Assembly (NCBI RefSeq): GCF_900108055.1
Contig: NZ_FNWJ01000002.1
Coordinates: 816,382 to 880,381 of the forward strand
DNA from: Thermoleophilum album
GTDB taxonomy: Bacteria > Actinomycetota > Thermoleophilia > Solirubrobacterales > Thermoleophilaceae
DNA: 64,000 nucleotides
Direction: 5' to 3'
Shown: positions 25,448-34,785 of the stretch, one piece after another
Position numbering within the stretch: position 1 is the first letter of the stretch
Layout: each line of letters starts with the position of its first letter
Made by a program: the position numbers and the translations under genes
Notes under the pieces: model-generated
What the model saw: the letters and a program-made list of their open reading frames with translations, nothing else
Databases searched by the model: none
Told to the model about the DNA's origin: nothing

Positions 25448-26376
25448 TGGACGCAGGGGGCGTCAGCGAAGCGAGCGGTCGCGGCGCGTCGTCGACCACG
25501 ACCCCACCGCTGCCGGACGTGCCGGGCGTAACTCACCGGTGGGTTACAAGCCACGGTCTTTCGATCCACCTGGCCGAAGCGGGTGCTGCCGACAGCCCTC
25601 CCCTACTGCTGCTCCACGGCTGGCCGCAGCACTGGTACGAATGGCGGCGGCTCGTCCCGTTGTTGTCCGACCGCTTCCGCCTCTTGATGCCCGACCTGCC
25701 GGGCTTCGGCTGGAGCGAGGTACCGAACCTCGGCTACGAAAAAGAGATACTGGCCGGCGACGTCCTGGCGCTGCTCGATCGCCTCGGCATCGAGCGCGTC
25801 GGGCTCGTCGGGCACGACTGGGGGGGCTGGATCGGCTTTCTCTTGTGCCTGCGCGCGCCCGAGCGCTTCAGCGGCTATCTCGCGCTGAACATCACTCATC
25901 CGTGGCAGCGCTTCGACGTCCGGAAACTCCCGGCGTTCGCACGCTTCTGGTACCAGCTGGTGATCTCCGCGCCCGGGCTCGGCAGCGCGATCGTGCGGCA
26001 GGGACGGCTGGTGGGGCATCTGCTAGTCCGCGATCTCCAAAACCGCGATGCGATCAACGACAGCGACCTCGATGCCTACCTGAGCGTGCTCGCACAGCCC
26101 GACCGGGCACGCGCCAGCACGCTCCTCTACCGGACCTTCTTGTTGCGCGAGCTTTGGCCGATCGTGCGCGGTCGCTACCTGGGTGACCGTCTCGAGACGC
26201 CCACCACCCTGCTGTTCGGCGTACGGGATCGCTTCATCGACACCCGCCTGCTCGCTGGTTTCGAACGCAACGCACCCCACATGCAGCTCGAGCTGGTGTC
26301 CGACAGCGGGCACTTCATCGCCGAGGAACGACCGCAACTGGTCGCCGAGCACGCACTCCGACTGTTCGCGACCTAG
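25447..26376 (+). CDS. alpha/beta hydrolase, epoxide hydrolase/haloalkane dehalogenase-like
   Basis: A 309-aa alpha/beta hydrolase. The oxyanion motif is HGWPQHWYEWRRLVP and the nucleophile elbow is VGHDWGGWIGF (Asp in place of Ser, about residue 122), as in epoxide hydrolases and dehalogenases. The acid is in the later LLFGVRDRFID and the His in SDSGHFIAEE (about residue 293). The ATG overlaps the acyl-CoA synthetase stop by one base (TGATG), so the two are coupled. The substrate is unknown; an epoxide from hydrocarbon or lipid breakdown would fit the neighbours. Confidence 0.8.
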   Translation: MDAGGVSEASGRGASSTTTPPLPDVPGVTHRWVTSHGLSIHLAEAGAADSPPLLLLHGWPQHWYEWRRLVPLLSDRFRLLMPDLPGFGWSEVPNLGYEKEILAGDVLALLDRLGIERVGLVGHDWGGWIGFLLCLRAPERFSGYLALNITHPWQRFDVRKLPAFARFWYQLVISAPGLGSAIVRQGRLVGHLLVRDLQNRDAINDSDLDAYLSVLAQPDRARASTLLYRTFLLRELWPIVRGRYLGDRLETPTTLLFGVRDRFIDTRLLAGFERNAPHMQLELVSDSGHFIAEERPQLVAEHALRLFAT

Positions 26377-26398
26377 CCGACCGCTGCGGTCGCTCCGC

Positions 26399-26404
26399 TA
26401 GCCT
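26399..26404 (+). promoter_or_regulatory. -10 box (TAGCCT) for a leaderless mRNA
   Basis: TAGCCT ends six bases before GTG 26411, the same spacing as at the sortase and GST genes. Transcription would start at the initiation codon, and no ribosome site is seen. Confidence 0.45.
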
Positions 26405-26410
26405 CGGCCC

Positions 26411-28369
26411 GTGCCCAACGCGCTGGCGCAGGAAACCTCCCCCTACCTCCGCCAGCACGCCGACAACCCGGTCGACTGGCTGCCGTGGGGGGAAGCGGCG
26501 ATCGAACGCGCGCGGCGCGAGGACAAGCCGCTGCTCGTCTCGATCGGCTACGCGGCGTGTCACTGGTGCCACGTAATGGAGCGCGAGTCGTTCAACGACC
26601 CGCAGATCGCCGCGCTCATGAACGAAAACTTCGTGTGCGTCAAGGTCGACCGCGAGGAGCGCCCGGACGTCGATGCCTTCTGCATGGAGGCGTGCCAGGC
26701 GATGACCGGTCACGGCGGTTGGCCTTTGAACGTCTTCATGACGCCCGAGCTTGTTCCGTTCTTCGCGGGTACCTACTTCCCCCCGCAACCGCGTGACGGG
26801 ATGCCAAGTTGGCGCCAGGTACTCGAGGCCGTCGCGGCGACCTGGCGCGAACGCCGGCAGGAGATCCGCTCCGCCCAAAGCCGGATCGCCGAACAGCTGG
26901 CCGGTGCCGCGCGACTCGCCGCAGCGCCCGAGCTGCCACCGGCAACCCTCCTCGACGAAGCCATCGAACGCCTACGCGTGCGCTTCGACCGCCGGCACGG
27001 TGGTTTTGGCGGAGCGCCCAAGTTTCCGCCTTCGTGCGTGCTCGCCTTCCTCCTCGCGCGCGGCGAGCGGGTGATGAGCGAGCTGACGTTGGAGCGGATG
27101 GCGTTAGGAGGCCTTTACGACCAGGTCGGCGGGGGCTTTCACCGCTATGCGGTCGATGCCCAGTGGGCGGTACCGCACTTCGAGAAGATGCTCTACGACA
27201 ACGCACTCCTGGCCCGTGTCTATCTACGCGCCTGGCAGACGCTGCGCGAGCCGTTGTTCCGCGAGGTGGCCTGCGAGACGCTTGATTGGGCGCTGCGTGA
27301 GATGCGCGGCCCCGAAGGCGGCTTCTACTCTTCGCTCGACGCCGACTCCGAGGGCGAAGAGGGACGCTTTTACACCTGGACGCTCGCGGAGTTCGAAGCG
27401 GCCCTGGGAGACCACGCCGCCGAAGCGGCGAGGTGGTTCGGGGTCACTTCCCAAGGCAACTTCGAAGGTGGCCGGAATGTCCTGAGTGCGGCCACCCGCG
27501 AGCGCCCGCCGGCGTTCGGCGAGTGGCGCGCGCGTCTCCGCGCCGTGCGCGAGCGGCGACCGCGTCCCGCGACCGATGACAAGCGCATCTGCTCGTGGAA
27601 CGCGCTGATGGTGTCCGCACTCGCGGAAAGCGGCGCCGTCCTCGAACGCGACGACTATCTCGAGGCGGCCCGCGCCGCCGTCCAGTTCCTGCTTGGACCG
27701 ATGCGTCCCCAGGGACGACTAAAGCGCACGTGGAAGGACGGCGACGCTCGCATCGACGCATTCCTACCGGACTACGCGCACCTGCTCGAAGCCCTGCTCG
27801 CCCTCTACGAGGCGACCTTCGAGCCGCGCTGGTATCGAGCAGCGCACCAGCTCGCCGACGAGCTGGCGCGACGTTTCCACGACCCGCAGCGCGGCGGTTT
27901 CTTTGAGACGGCGGTCGACACTCCCAGCGAGCTGCCCGTCCGCCGCAAGGAGATCGAGGATCATCCGCTGCCGTCCGGCAACGCCGCCGCCGCGACCGCC
28001 CTTTTGCGCCTCCACGCGCTCAGCGGCGAGGATCGCTGGCGCGAGCTTGCCGATTCGACCTTGCGCCTCCTCGGTCCCCTGGCAGGACGCCATCCGGAGG
28101 CGTTCGGGCAGCTGCTCCTGGCGCTCGATTTCCGGCACGGGCGGGTGCGGGAGGTGGCGCTGGTCGCCGACGACGGAACGCTCGCCCGGGTCGTGCGCGC
28201 GCGTTACCGCCCGCACGTCGTGCTGGCGGGTGGCGATCCCGACGACGTGCCACTGCTGGCCGGACGCGAGGCGCGCGAGGGGCGACCTACCGCCTACGTC
28301 TGCGAGGGCTTCATCTGCCGGGAACCGACCACCGATCCCGAAGCGCTCGCTTCGACGCTCGACGCCTAG
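26411..28369 (+). CDS. thioredoxin-domain protein of the YyaL/DUF255 family
   Basis: A 652-aa protein found widely and often annotated as a thioredoxin-domain or spermatogenesis-associated-like protein. The N-terminal thioredoxin-like domain contains [18 protein letters not shown] (CXXC near residue 54) and [13 protein letters not shown]. The larger C-terminal part is a glycosidase-like alpha/alpha toroid (for example [20 protein letters not shown] and [20 protein letters not shown]). The biochemical activity of the family is not settled. GTG 26411 starts directly at the conserved N-terminus [20 protein letters not shown]. Confidence 0.88.
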   Translation: MPNALAQETSPYLRQHADNPVDWLPWGEAAIERARREDKPLLVSIGYAACHWCHVMERESFNDPQIAALMNENFVCVKVDREERPDVDAFCMEACQAMTGHGGWPLNVFMTPELVPFFAGTYFPPQPRDGMPSWRQVLEAVAATWRERRQEIRSAQSRIAEQLAGAARLAAAPELPPATLLDEAIERLRVRFDRRHGGFGGAPKFPPSCVLAFLLARGERVMSELTLERMALGGLYDQVGGGFHRYAVDAQWAVPHFEKMLYDNALLARVYLRAWQTLREPLFREVACETLDWALREMRGPEGGFYSSLDADSEGEEGRFYTWTLAEFEAALGDHAAEAARWFGVTSQGNFEGGRNVLSAATRERPPAFGEWRARLRAVRERRPRPATDDKRICSWNALMVSALAESGAVLERDDYLEAARAAVQFLLGPMRPQGRLKRTWKDGDARIDAFLPDYAHLLEALLALYEATFEPRWYRAAHQLADELARRFHDPQRGGFFETAVDTPSELPVRRKEIEDHPLPSGNAAAATALLRLHALSGEDRWRELADSTLRLLGPLAGRHPEAFGQLLLALDFRHGRVREVALVADDGTLARVVRARYRPHVVLAGGDPDDVPLLAGREAREGRPTAYVCEGFICREPTTDPEALASTLDA

Positions 28370-28391
28370 ACCGTCGCCCCGCGTCCGCTGC

Positions 28392-30932
28392 TCAGGCGAC
28401 CGGTAGCGGTTCGCGGACAGTCGCGTCCCGGCGCACCCTCGCCGGCCACCAGAAACGCTCACCGAGCCAGAAGGCAAGCGCCGGCACCAGGACCGTGCGC
28501 ACCAGGAAAGTGTCGAGCAGCACGCCGAAAGCCACCGTGAAGCCGATCTCGGTGAGGAACACGAGCGGCAGCACACCCAGCACCGTGAAGGTCCCGGCGA
28601 GCACGATCCCCGCGCTCGTGATCACCCCGCCGGTTACCGCCAGCGCGCGCAGCATCCCCTCGCGGGTGCCGAACTCGCGCGTCTCCTCGCGTGCCCGGGC
28701 CGCGAGGAAGATGTTGTAGTCGACACCTAGTGCGACCAGGAAAACGAACGCGTACAGCGGCAACGCGGGGTCCGAACCGGGGAAGCCGAAGACCACGTCA
28801 AACACCACGTAAGACACGCCTAGCGCGGCCGCGAAGCTCAGTAGCACCGTAGCCACTAAGAGCAGTGGCGCCAGCAGTGCGCGCAACAGCACGATCAGGA
28901 TCAGCAGCACGACCACCAGCACGACCGGCGGGATCACGACCGTGTCGCGCGCCGCCGCCTCGCGGACGTCGCGCTCGATCGCGCTCGGTCCACCGACGAG
29001 CACCCCGGGGTCAGCTTTACGCACGACCTCGCGAAGCTTGCCGACAAGCTCGTACGCCGCCGTCGAATACGGGTCGGGGACGAGCGTAGCCTGGAGCAGC
29101 ACACCCTCTCGACCACTGGCAACCGGTCCCTGCACGGCGGCGACGCCCGGCGCGCGGGCCAGTGCCGCACGCACGGCCGCGACGCGATCGGGCCGACTCA
29201 CGATCACATCGGCAGGAGCCGAGGCGCCGCTCGGAAAGCTCCGCTCGAGCAGCTCCTGACCGACCACCGAGTCGACCTTCTTGCGGTAGCTGTCGCGGGT
29301 GGTCAGATCGGTCGAGAGGTTGAGCAAGCCCGCTGCCATCAGGGCCAGCACGAGGACCGAAGCTGCCAGCACCGCACGCGGTCGCCTGAGCACGAACTCG
29401 CCGATCCGGCGGAAGGCGCCGTGGGTAGCATCAGCAAGCCGCTCGTGACGCTGGCGCCGCAGTTCGTAGGGGCGGAAGACCACGCGGTCGAGCAGCGAAA
29501 CCGGCGATGGGAGCCGTTTGCCCGAGATGCGGCGCACAAGTGCACCGACCAGCACCAAGGGCAGCAGCAGGGCGACCAGGGCAACCGCGGCGAGGGCGAT
29601 CGTGAGGGCGACGAAGCGCGACCCCTCAACGATGTGCCGCCGCGACCACCTCGGCACCTCCTCGAGCCGCGGTGCCGTGGTCGGGGTGTGCGGTACGAAC
29701 GGCCAGAACGCACGACGCCCGGCAATTACGAGTAGGGCCGGCAACAACGTCAACATCGAGAGCGCCGCCGACGCCACCCCAAGCGCACCGAATGGGCCCA
29801 GCCCAGAGGTCCCATTGACCTTCGCCAAGCGCAGACAGAAGAGGCCGGCGACAACCGTCGCAGCCGATGCGAGAACTGCCGGACCGGCCGAGACCATGGC
29901 GTTACGGGCGGCGTCGAACTTGCTGTCGGTGCGGTGCAGCTCCTCGCGATAGCGCGCGACGATCAGTAGGGCGTAGTCGGTCCCCGCTCCCAGCACGAGC
30001 ACCGACATGATCGAGCTCGACTGACCGTTGACCGTCACTCCGAGCTCCGAAACAACCCAGCCGAGGGAGCGCGAAAGAACCTCTGCGGCAAGCACCGCCG
30101 CAAGCGGCAAGAAGAGGAAGATCGGCGAGCGATAGATCGCGATCAACAGCAAGATCACGAGCGTTAGAGCTGCCCCGAGCAGTCGGCCGTTGATTCCCTC
30201 GAAGACCTTGATTGCGTCGGCCGAGAAGCCGGCTCCCCCGGTCAGCTTGGCGACCAGTCCGGGCGGCTGCCGCTCGAGCACGCGCCGCCAATAGTCGACC
30301 GGCTCGAGTAGACCTTCGGTCTTGCCGTTGCCGCGCAGGTAAGCGGTGATGATCGCGGCCTTGCCGTCGGGCGAGCAGAGCGGACCGACGAACGGGCGGT
30401 AGTCGCGAGGTTGGCCGGGGACCGCGACGCCTGGCAATCCGCAGCCGGGGCGCAACCCGACCGGCGCGCGACTACCGAGACCAGCCGTCGCTTGGCCGGC
30501 GCGTTTGCCGCCCGCCACCGCTGGCCCGTCGGCCACTACCGTCGCAAAGCGTTTGCGTGCCATCAGGCGGACGTCGCGGCGGATCTTCGCGAGGTCGCTG
30601 GCGGTGAGGCCGCGCTCGCGGCGATAAACGATCACCGCGGGCGCCAGCTCGCCTCCCTGCAGACGACGCGTTAGCGCGAGCGCCCGCGTGGCCTCGGCGT
30701 CACCGGGCAGGAATGAGGTTGCTTCGTTGTCTTCGGCATCGGTGAAGCGCTTCGGAAGGTTCAGTGGTCCGGCCGCGATCCCTACAACCACCAACCAGAG
30801 AAGCGCGCAGACGACCCGCGAACGCCGTCCGCATGCGAGCGCAAAGATGCTGCGCCGCGGTGGGGTACGCGCAGCGGATCCGGAAGGGGCGATTCCGCTC
30901 ACGTGGGCCGCGAGATTAACGGTTTTGCGCAC
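28392..30932 (-). CDS. MMPL family (RND-type) membrane transporter
   Basis: An 846-aa transporter with the two-fold RND layout: two blocks of six helices, each preceded by a large outward loop. The family motifs are seen twice, as GAGTDYALLIVARYREEL (first block) and VALGVDYNIFLAARAREETR (second block); their Asp residues lie in the proton path. MMPL proteins move lipids or hydrophobic compounds using proton flux. No operon partner is visible. The substrate is unknown; export of a surface lipid would be typical in an actinobacterium. The start is GTG 30932. Confidence 0.88.
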   Translation of the reverse strand: MRKTVNLAAHVSGIAPSGSAARTPPRRSIFALACGRRSRVVCALLWLVVVGIAAGPLNLPKRFTDAEDNEATSFLPGDAEATRALALTRRLQGGELAPAVIVYRRERGLTASDLAKIRRDVRLMARKRFATVVADGPAVAGGKRAGQATAGLGSRAPVGLRPGCGLPGVAVPGQPRDYRPFVGPLCSPDGKAAIITAYLRGNGKTEGLLEPVDYWRRVLERQPPGLVAKLTGGAGFSADAIKVFEGINGRLLGAALTLVILLLIAIYRSPIFLFLPLAAVLAAEVLSRSLGWVVSELGVTVNGQSSSIMSVLVLGAGTDYALLIVARYREELHRTDSKFDAARNAMVSAGPAVLASAATVVAGLFCLRLAKVNGTSGLGPFGALGVASAALSMLTLLPALLVIAGRRAFWPFVPHTPTTAPRLEEVPRWSRRHIVEGSRFVALTIALAAVALVALLLPLVLVGALVRRISGKRLPSPVSLLDRVVFRPYELRRQRHERLADATHGAFRRIGEFVLRRPRAVLAASVLVLALMAAGLLNLSTDLTTRDSYRKKVDSVVGQELLERSFPSGASAPADVIVSRPDRVAAVRAALARAPGVAAVQGPVASGREGVLLQATLVPDPYSTAAYELVGKLREVVRKADPGVLVGGPSAIERDVREAAARDTVVIPPVVLVVVLLILIVLLRALLAPLLLVATVLLSFAAALGVSYVVFDVVFGFPGSDPALPLYAFVFLVALGVDYNIFLAARAREETREFGTREGMLRALAVTGGVITSAGIVLAGTFTVLGVLPLVFLTEIGFTVAFGVLLDTFLVRTVLVPALAFWLGERFWWPARVRRDATVREPLPVA

Positions 30933-31000
30933 TCGGCTTGTTTTCGCCCGAGCGCGCGCCAGGGTTCACGGCCGCCGCGGGCGCGGCCGCGAACGCTCCG

Positions 31001-32350
31001 TCAGAGGACGGGCAGGTAGCGGTCGAGCTCCCACTGCGTTACTTGCACGCGGTACTCCTCCCACTCCTGCCGCTTGATCTCGACATAGCGGTTGAAGATG
31101 TGCTCGCCGAGCGTGCGCAGGACCAGCTCCGACTCGGCCGTCAGCTCGATCGCCTCCCCGAGCGTCTCCGGCAGCTGCTCGATGCCCAGCCGCTTTCGTT
31201 CGTCGGGGCTCAGGTGGTAGAGGTTCTTCTCCATCGGCTCGGGCAGTTCGTAGCCCTTCTCGATGCCCTCGAGCCCGGCCGCCAGCAGCACGGCGAAGGT
31301 CAGGTAGGGGTTGCATGCCGGGTCGGGGCAGCGGATCTCGGCGCGCGTCGCTTGCTCCTTGCCGGGGTGGTAGAGCGGCACGCGGATCAGCGCCGAGCGG
31401 TTGCGCCGCGACCACGCGCAGTACACGGGCGCCTCGTAGCCCGGGACCAGTCGCTTGTAAGAGTTCACCCACTGCGCGAAGATCGAGGATATCTCGCGGG
31501 CGTGGCGGAGCTGGCCGGCGATGAAGCGCTTAGCGGTGTCCGAGAGGAAGTACTGGTCGTTGGGATCGAAGAACGCATTCTTGTCGCCCTGGAACAGCGA
31601 CTGATGGGTGTGCATGCCGGAGCCGTTGACCCCAAACAAGGGCTTCGGCATGAAGGTCGCATGCCACCCGTACTTCATCGCGATCTCTTTGACCGTGATG
31701 CGGTAGGTCATCGTGTTGTCGGCCATCTCGAGCGCGTCCGCGTAGCGCATGTCGACCTCGTGCTGTGAGGGACCGACCTCGTGGTGCGAGTACTCGACGT
31801 GGATCCCCAGCCGCTCGAGCGCTAGGACCGTCTCCCGCCGCACGTCGGTGCCGGCATCGAGCGTCGTGAGGTCGAAGTAGCCGCCTTCATCGAGGATCTC
31901 CGGCTTGCCGTTATCCGGCTTGGCGTTCTTGAAGTAGAAGTACTCGAGCTCCGGCCCCACGTAGAAGTGGTCGAAACCCATCTGCCGGGCGCGTTCGAGG
32001 GTGCGTCGCAGGACGTAGCGCGGGTCGCCTTCGTACGGCTCGCGCTCCGGCGTGAGGATGTCGCAGAACATCCTTCCCACACCCTGCTCCTCGGGCCGCC
32101 AGGGCAGGATCGCGAAGGTCGACGGGTCCGGCATCGCGATCATGTCGGACTCCTCGATGGCGTTGAAGCCGGTGATCGACGAGCCGTCGAAGCCCATCCC
32201 GCCCTCGAAGGCATCGTCGAGCTCGGCGGCGTTGATCGAGAAGCTCTTGAGGTGACCGAGAATGTCAGTGAACCAGAGGCGAACGAAGCGGATGTTGCGC
32301 TCTTCGACGATCGCTTTGACGTCGTCGGCGGTCTTCGGCCTTTCGCTCAC
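31001..32350 (-). CDS. glnA: glutamine synthetase, type I
   Basis: A 449-aa enzyme that makes glutamine from glutamate, ammonia and ATP in a dodecamer. Motifs: FDGSSITGFNAIEESDMIAM (beta-grasp loop), GPELEYFYFK (metal Glu), NGSGMHTHQSLF (latch, near residue 245) and WSRRNRSALIRVP. A tyrosine lies in NLYHLSPDE, the position adenylylated in GSI-beta enzymes, but the overall length is that of the shorter GSI-alpha type. The GTG at 32350 has GGAGG upstream. No riboswitch or GlnR-like box was recognised in the short leader. Confidence 0.93.
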   Translation of the reverse strand: MSERPKTADDVKAIVEERNIRFVRLWFTDILGHLKSFSINAAELDDAFEGGMGFDGSSITGFNAIEESDMIAMPDPSTFAILPWRPEEQGVGRMFCDILTPEREPYEGDPRYVLRRTLERARQMGFDHFYVGPELEYFYFKNAKPDNGKPEILDEGGYFDLTTLDAGTDVRRETVLALERLGIHVEYSHHEVGPSQHEVDMRYADALEMADNTMTYRITVKEIAMKYGWHATFMPKPLFGVNGSGMHTHQSLFQGDKNAFFDPNDQYFLSDTAKRFIAGQLRHAREISSIFAQWVNSYKRLVPGYEAPVYCAWSRRNRSALIRVPLYHPGKEQATRAEIRCPDPACNPYLTFAVLLAAGLEGIEKGYELPEPMEKNLYHLSPDERKRLGIEQLPETLGEAIELTAESELVLRTLGEHIFNRYVEIKRQEWEEYRVQVTQWELDRYLPVL

Positions 32351-32492
32351 GCTCGGTCCCTCCGTCCTCGGTTCGCTTGTGACAACACGGGTTCGACGCG
32401 CACCTACGCGCCGTGCACCCCACGGGCGTCACGTGCGCGCGGGCAGCCCCCGCGGTGACCGCGGTCGGGCCGGCGCATCTTAGCCAGCGCGT

Positions 32493-32915
32493 CTAGAGCC
32501 AGGCGTGGGCCCAGCGCTTGAGCGCCCTGACCACTGGCTCCAGCGCCTGACCCTTAGGTGTCAACGCATACTCGACGCGGGTCGGCGAGTGGTCGACCTC
32601 ACGCCGCTCGACGATGCCCTCCGCCTCAAGCTCCTTGAGGCGCTCGGATAGCAGGCGATCGGAGAGTTGCGGGACCAGGCGTTTGACTTCCGAGAAGCGC
32701 AGCGGGCCCTCCATCAGCACCAGGATGATCGCGCCCGTCCAGCGCTTACCGATCAGTTCGACGGCACGGTGGTAAAGCGCACAGCAGGGCTCGCGCGAGC
32801 AGACGTTCGCCGCTTCTGCGTCGAGCGCAGCGCGGTCCGCCGCAGACGCGCGGCCTGCCGCCGCAGCGCCGCCTGCCGCCAACGCTGGCGACGCCGCCCG
32901 CACTTCCCCGCCCAC
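32493..32915 (-). CDS. HxlR-type winged-helix regulator with N-terminal cysteines
   Basis: A 140-aa transcription factor. The winged helix runs from about residue 55: IGKRWTGAIILVLMEGPLRF, LSDRLLSERLKELEAEGIVE, and PTRVEYALTPKGQALEPV. Before it come three cysteines (39, 44, 45) in VCSREPCCALYH. Some HxlR proteins sense disulfide, aldehyde or quinone stress through such cysteines. It lies 18 bp downstream of an AhpD-like gene on the same strand, so the pair probably form one operon and the regulator may control it. The first 35 residues are Ala-rich and probably disordered. Confidence 0.83.
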   Translation of the reverse strand: MGGEVRAASPALAAGGAAAAGRASAADRAALDAEAANVCSREPCCALYHRAVELIGKRWTGAIILVLMEGPLRFSEVKRLVPQLSDRLLSERLKELEAEGIVERREVDHSPTRVEYALTPKGQALEPVVRALKRWAHAWL

Positions 32916-32933
32916 CCGTCCTACCCCCTGGCG

Positions 32934-33503
32934 TCAGGCAGCCTCGACGAGATCCCCGCGCATTCCGGTCGCCGCCTCGGCCGGCAAGTTCGCCGCGCGC
33001 GCAACCAGGCACGCAAATCGCCAAACGCCGACGTGAGCGATCGCTTCGAGCAGCTGCTCATCGCTCCAGCCGGCCTCGCGTGCCTCTTCTTGGAGGTGTT
33101 CGGGCGGCGGCCCATCACCCTCGAGCAGAGCCTTCAGGTAGCGCAGTAGCACCGCCTCGCGTTCGTCGAACGAATCGAACTCGCGCGCCAGCGCGATCTC
33201 GTCGAGGCCGAGGCCAGCGCTACGGGCGAGGCGCTGTGCCTGCGCGAGCTGGTACTCGCACCCCTCGTGGGCGGCTACCGCGACCGCGATGCGCAGCTGG
33301 GTCGCCCGTGGCAAAGCCCCGTCGCGCAGCTCCGCGAGGAACCGCGCGTAGCCGCGCAGTACCGCCGGCGCGCCTGCCAGCACGCCGACGAAGTTACTGA
33401 TCTTGGCGCCGCGGGCAAGTGCCCCGCGCAGAACCGCGAGACTCCGCTCGGGCGCGGTCAGTTCGTCGTGGACGTGAAACCTGCTCTCCCGGCTCTTGGC
33501 CAT
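32934..33503 (-). CDS. AhpD/carboxymuconolactone decarboxylase-like protein lacking CXXC
   Basis: A 189-aa helical protein similar to the AhpD/CMD family. The active-site helix reads VAVAAHEGCEYQLAQAQRLA: the first Cys is present but the partner position is Gln, so the redox CXXC of true AhpD is missing. The fold may still bind a ligand or act as a hydroperoxide or lactone enzyme with one Cys. ATG 33503 is preferred (GAGG upstream); ATG 33530 is an alternative. It is upstream of and co-oriented with the HxlR regulator gene. Confidence 0.68.
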   Translation of the reverse strand: MAKSRESRFHVHDELTAPERSLAVLRGALARGAKISNFVGVLAGAPAVLRGYARFLAELRDGALPRATQLRIAVAVAAHEGCEYQLAQAQRLARSAGLGLDEIALAREFDSFDEREAVLLRYLKALLEGDGPPPEHLQEEAREAGWSDEQLLEAIAHVGVWRFACLVARAANLPAEAATGMRGDLVEAA

Positions 33504-33679
33504 CGCGTTCCACCTCGCCGCCCGAGTCATCTCACGCCGCTTATCGAGCGTGAGTCCACACGCGAGTATAGGGAGACGCTGCGGCCTCCTGACCACGCGT
33601 GGGCGACGGGACGAAGCCGGCAGAACCGTGTGCTTCAGGGCCAGCGATAGCTGCCGCGAAACGCGCTGTTGTTTTGTTT

Positions 33680-33961
33680 TCAGCCGCCGGGCGTGAGGTG
33701 CGCGCTACCGGCCGCCGCCAGCACCAGCAGGAGACCGAGGGCAAAAGCCCAGCCGGCGAGCCGGTGCGGCGGTCCCGCGACCAGCGTCGGCGCGCGACGA
33801 GGACGGATCCGCGCCACCTCGACGCCCTCGCGACGCGCCTCGGAGCGCGAAACCAGCCATACCTCCCGCTCGAGATCCAGCTGTGCGCGCCCGTAGGGTC
33901 CCCCGATGCGGACCGTGCGGCGCTGCTCCCGGCGCTTGCGTTCGATCGTCTGCGTGGACAT
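33680..33961 (-). CDS. 93-aa single-span membrane protein under a c-di-AMP riboswitch
   Basis: A small protein I do not recognise. The first 62 residues are hydrophilic and basic (MSTQTIERKRREQRRTVRIG at the start), with LDLEREVWLVSRSEARREGV in the middle. One transmembrane helix follows (GWAFALGLLLVLAAAGSA, about residues 70-87) and a six-residue tail. By the positive-inside rule the long N-terminus should be cytoplasmic. A ydaO riboswitch sits about ten bases upstream of the ATG, which argues that this is a real gene controlled by c-di-AMP. No other gene is close enough to be co-transcribed with certainty; the next is 176 bp away. Confidence 0.7.
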   Translation of the reverse strand: MSTQTIERKRREQRRTVRIGGPYGRAQLDLEREVWLVSRSEARREGVEVARIRPRRAPTLVAGPPHRLAGWAFALGLLLVLAAAGSAHLTPGG

Positions 33962-33971
33962 CGCTTGTTGC

Positions 33972-34106
33972 TTCCGGCCTACGGGGTTAGCTGACGGGCT
34001 CGCGCCAACGGCGCTACGCGGCACTCCGGCCGCGACTCGCCCCGGGACCATCAGATCCGATTGGGTCCCCCGCGCTCTGGCATCGCTGCCAGAGCCTCGG
34101 CCGCCG
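33972..34106 (-). ncRNA. ydaO-type cyclic di-AMP riboswitch
   Basis: On the minus strand the class blocks appear in order: CGGCCGAGG, GCGGGGGACCCA, CCCGGGGCGAGTCGCGG, GCGCGAGCCC, GTCAGCTAACCCCGTAGGCC. The ends GGCCGAG and GTAGGCC close P1. It is the third copy in this window and regulates the 93-aa membrane protein gene that starts at 33961. Confidence 0.88.
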
Positions 34107-34207
34107 TTCGGGAGCGGCATGGTAACACAGCATTAGAGAGCCCCGGGCGGACGGAAACTGAAGTCCCGCAGCGGGACCCCCGAGGTCGCGAGAATCGGCC
34201 CCGCCAG

Positions 34208-34699
34208 CTACTGACCGCGCCCGGCCACGCGCGCTACGTAGGCCGCCACCGCACGCGCCTCATCGCCGCTCAGCAGACCGGCGGGCATGCGACCTTCGCC
34301 GGCGCCGCCGATCCGGATTGCCCGCAGCACACGGGCCTCGTCGAGCGGAGCTAGCTGGTCGAGGTTCGGGCCGACTACCCCCTTCGCCTGCACCGCATCG
34401 AGGGTGTGGCAGCTGGCGCAAACCTCACGGAACAGCTGCTTACCCCGCTCGAGCTGACCCTTCGCCGGTTCGTTGCGCAGCGGACCGACGCCGCCCAGCG
34501 CGTCGTGCTTGGCGGAGATCGCGATCGCCGGGGTGACGACCCCGCAAACGACCACGATCAGCCCGATCGCCACTCGGAAGATCCGCGGTCCGCCGGTGAG
34601 GTAGGCACGACGGGCGCCGCTGGGACCACCGAAGAACGCCGCGAACGCCACCAGCAGGCCGGCGATGAGGAAAGGCAGAAGAATCGCGACGGCGGTCAT
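34208..34699 (-). CDS. membrane-bound cytochrome c
   Basis: A 163-aa protein with two N-terminal membrane helices (about residues 1-24 and 41-62) and a C-terminal mono-heme domain outside the membrane. The heme attachment site is FREVCASCHTLDAV (about residues 88-101). The distal heme ligand is probably the Met in GEGRMPAGLLS. It could be an electron donor in the respiratory chain. Cytochrome c maturation genes ccmE and ccmF lie 3-6 kb away. ATG 34699 is preferred; GTG 34711 in the same frame is also possible. Confidence 0.83.
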   Translation of the reverse strand: MTAVAILLPFLIAGLLVAFAAFFGGPSGARRAYLTGGPRIFRVAIGLIVVVCGVVTPAIAISAKHDALGGVGPLRNEPAKGQLERGKQLFREVCASCHTLDAVQAKGVVGPNLDQLAPLDEARVLRAIRIGGAGEGRMPAGLLSGDEARAVAAYVARVAGRGQ

Positions 34700-34753
34700 G
34701 CGGACCGGCACTCTACCCGCTCGAGCGGTTTTAGAGGCAGCTCGACGAAACTA

Positions 34754-34780
34754 GGAGACCCCCGCCGTGGCGGGGGTCTC
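34754..34780 (-). terminator. hairpin downstream of RNase P RNA
   Basis: A perfect stem (GGAGACCCCCGCC and GGCGGGGGTCTCC) with a tiny loop lies six bases past the RNase P RNA 3' end. The T tract that follows (TAGTTTCG) is weak. It probably marks the end of rnpB transcription. Confidence 0.6.
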
Positions 34781-34785
34781 CCGTA

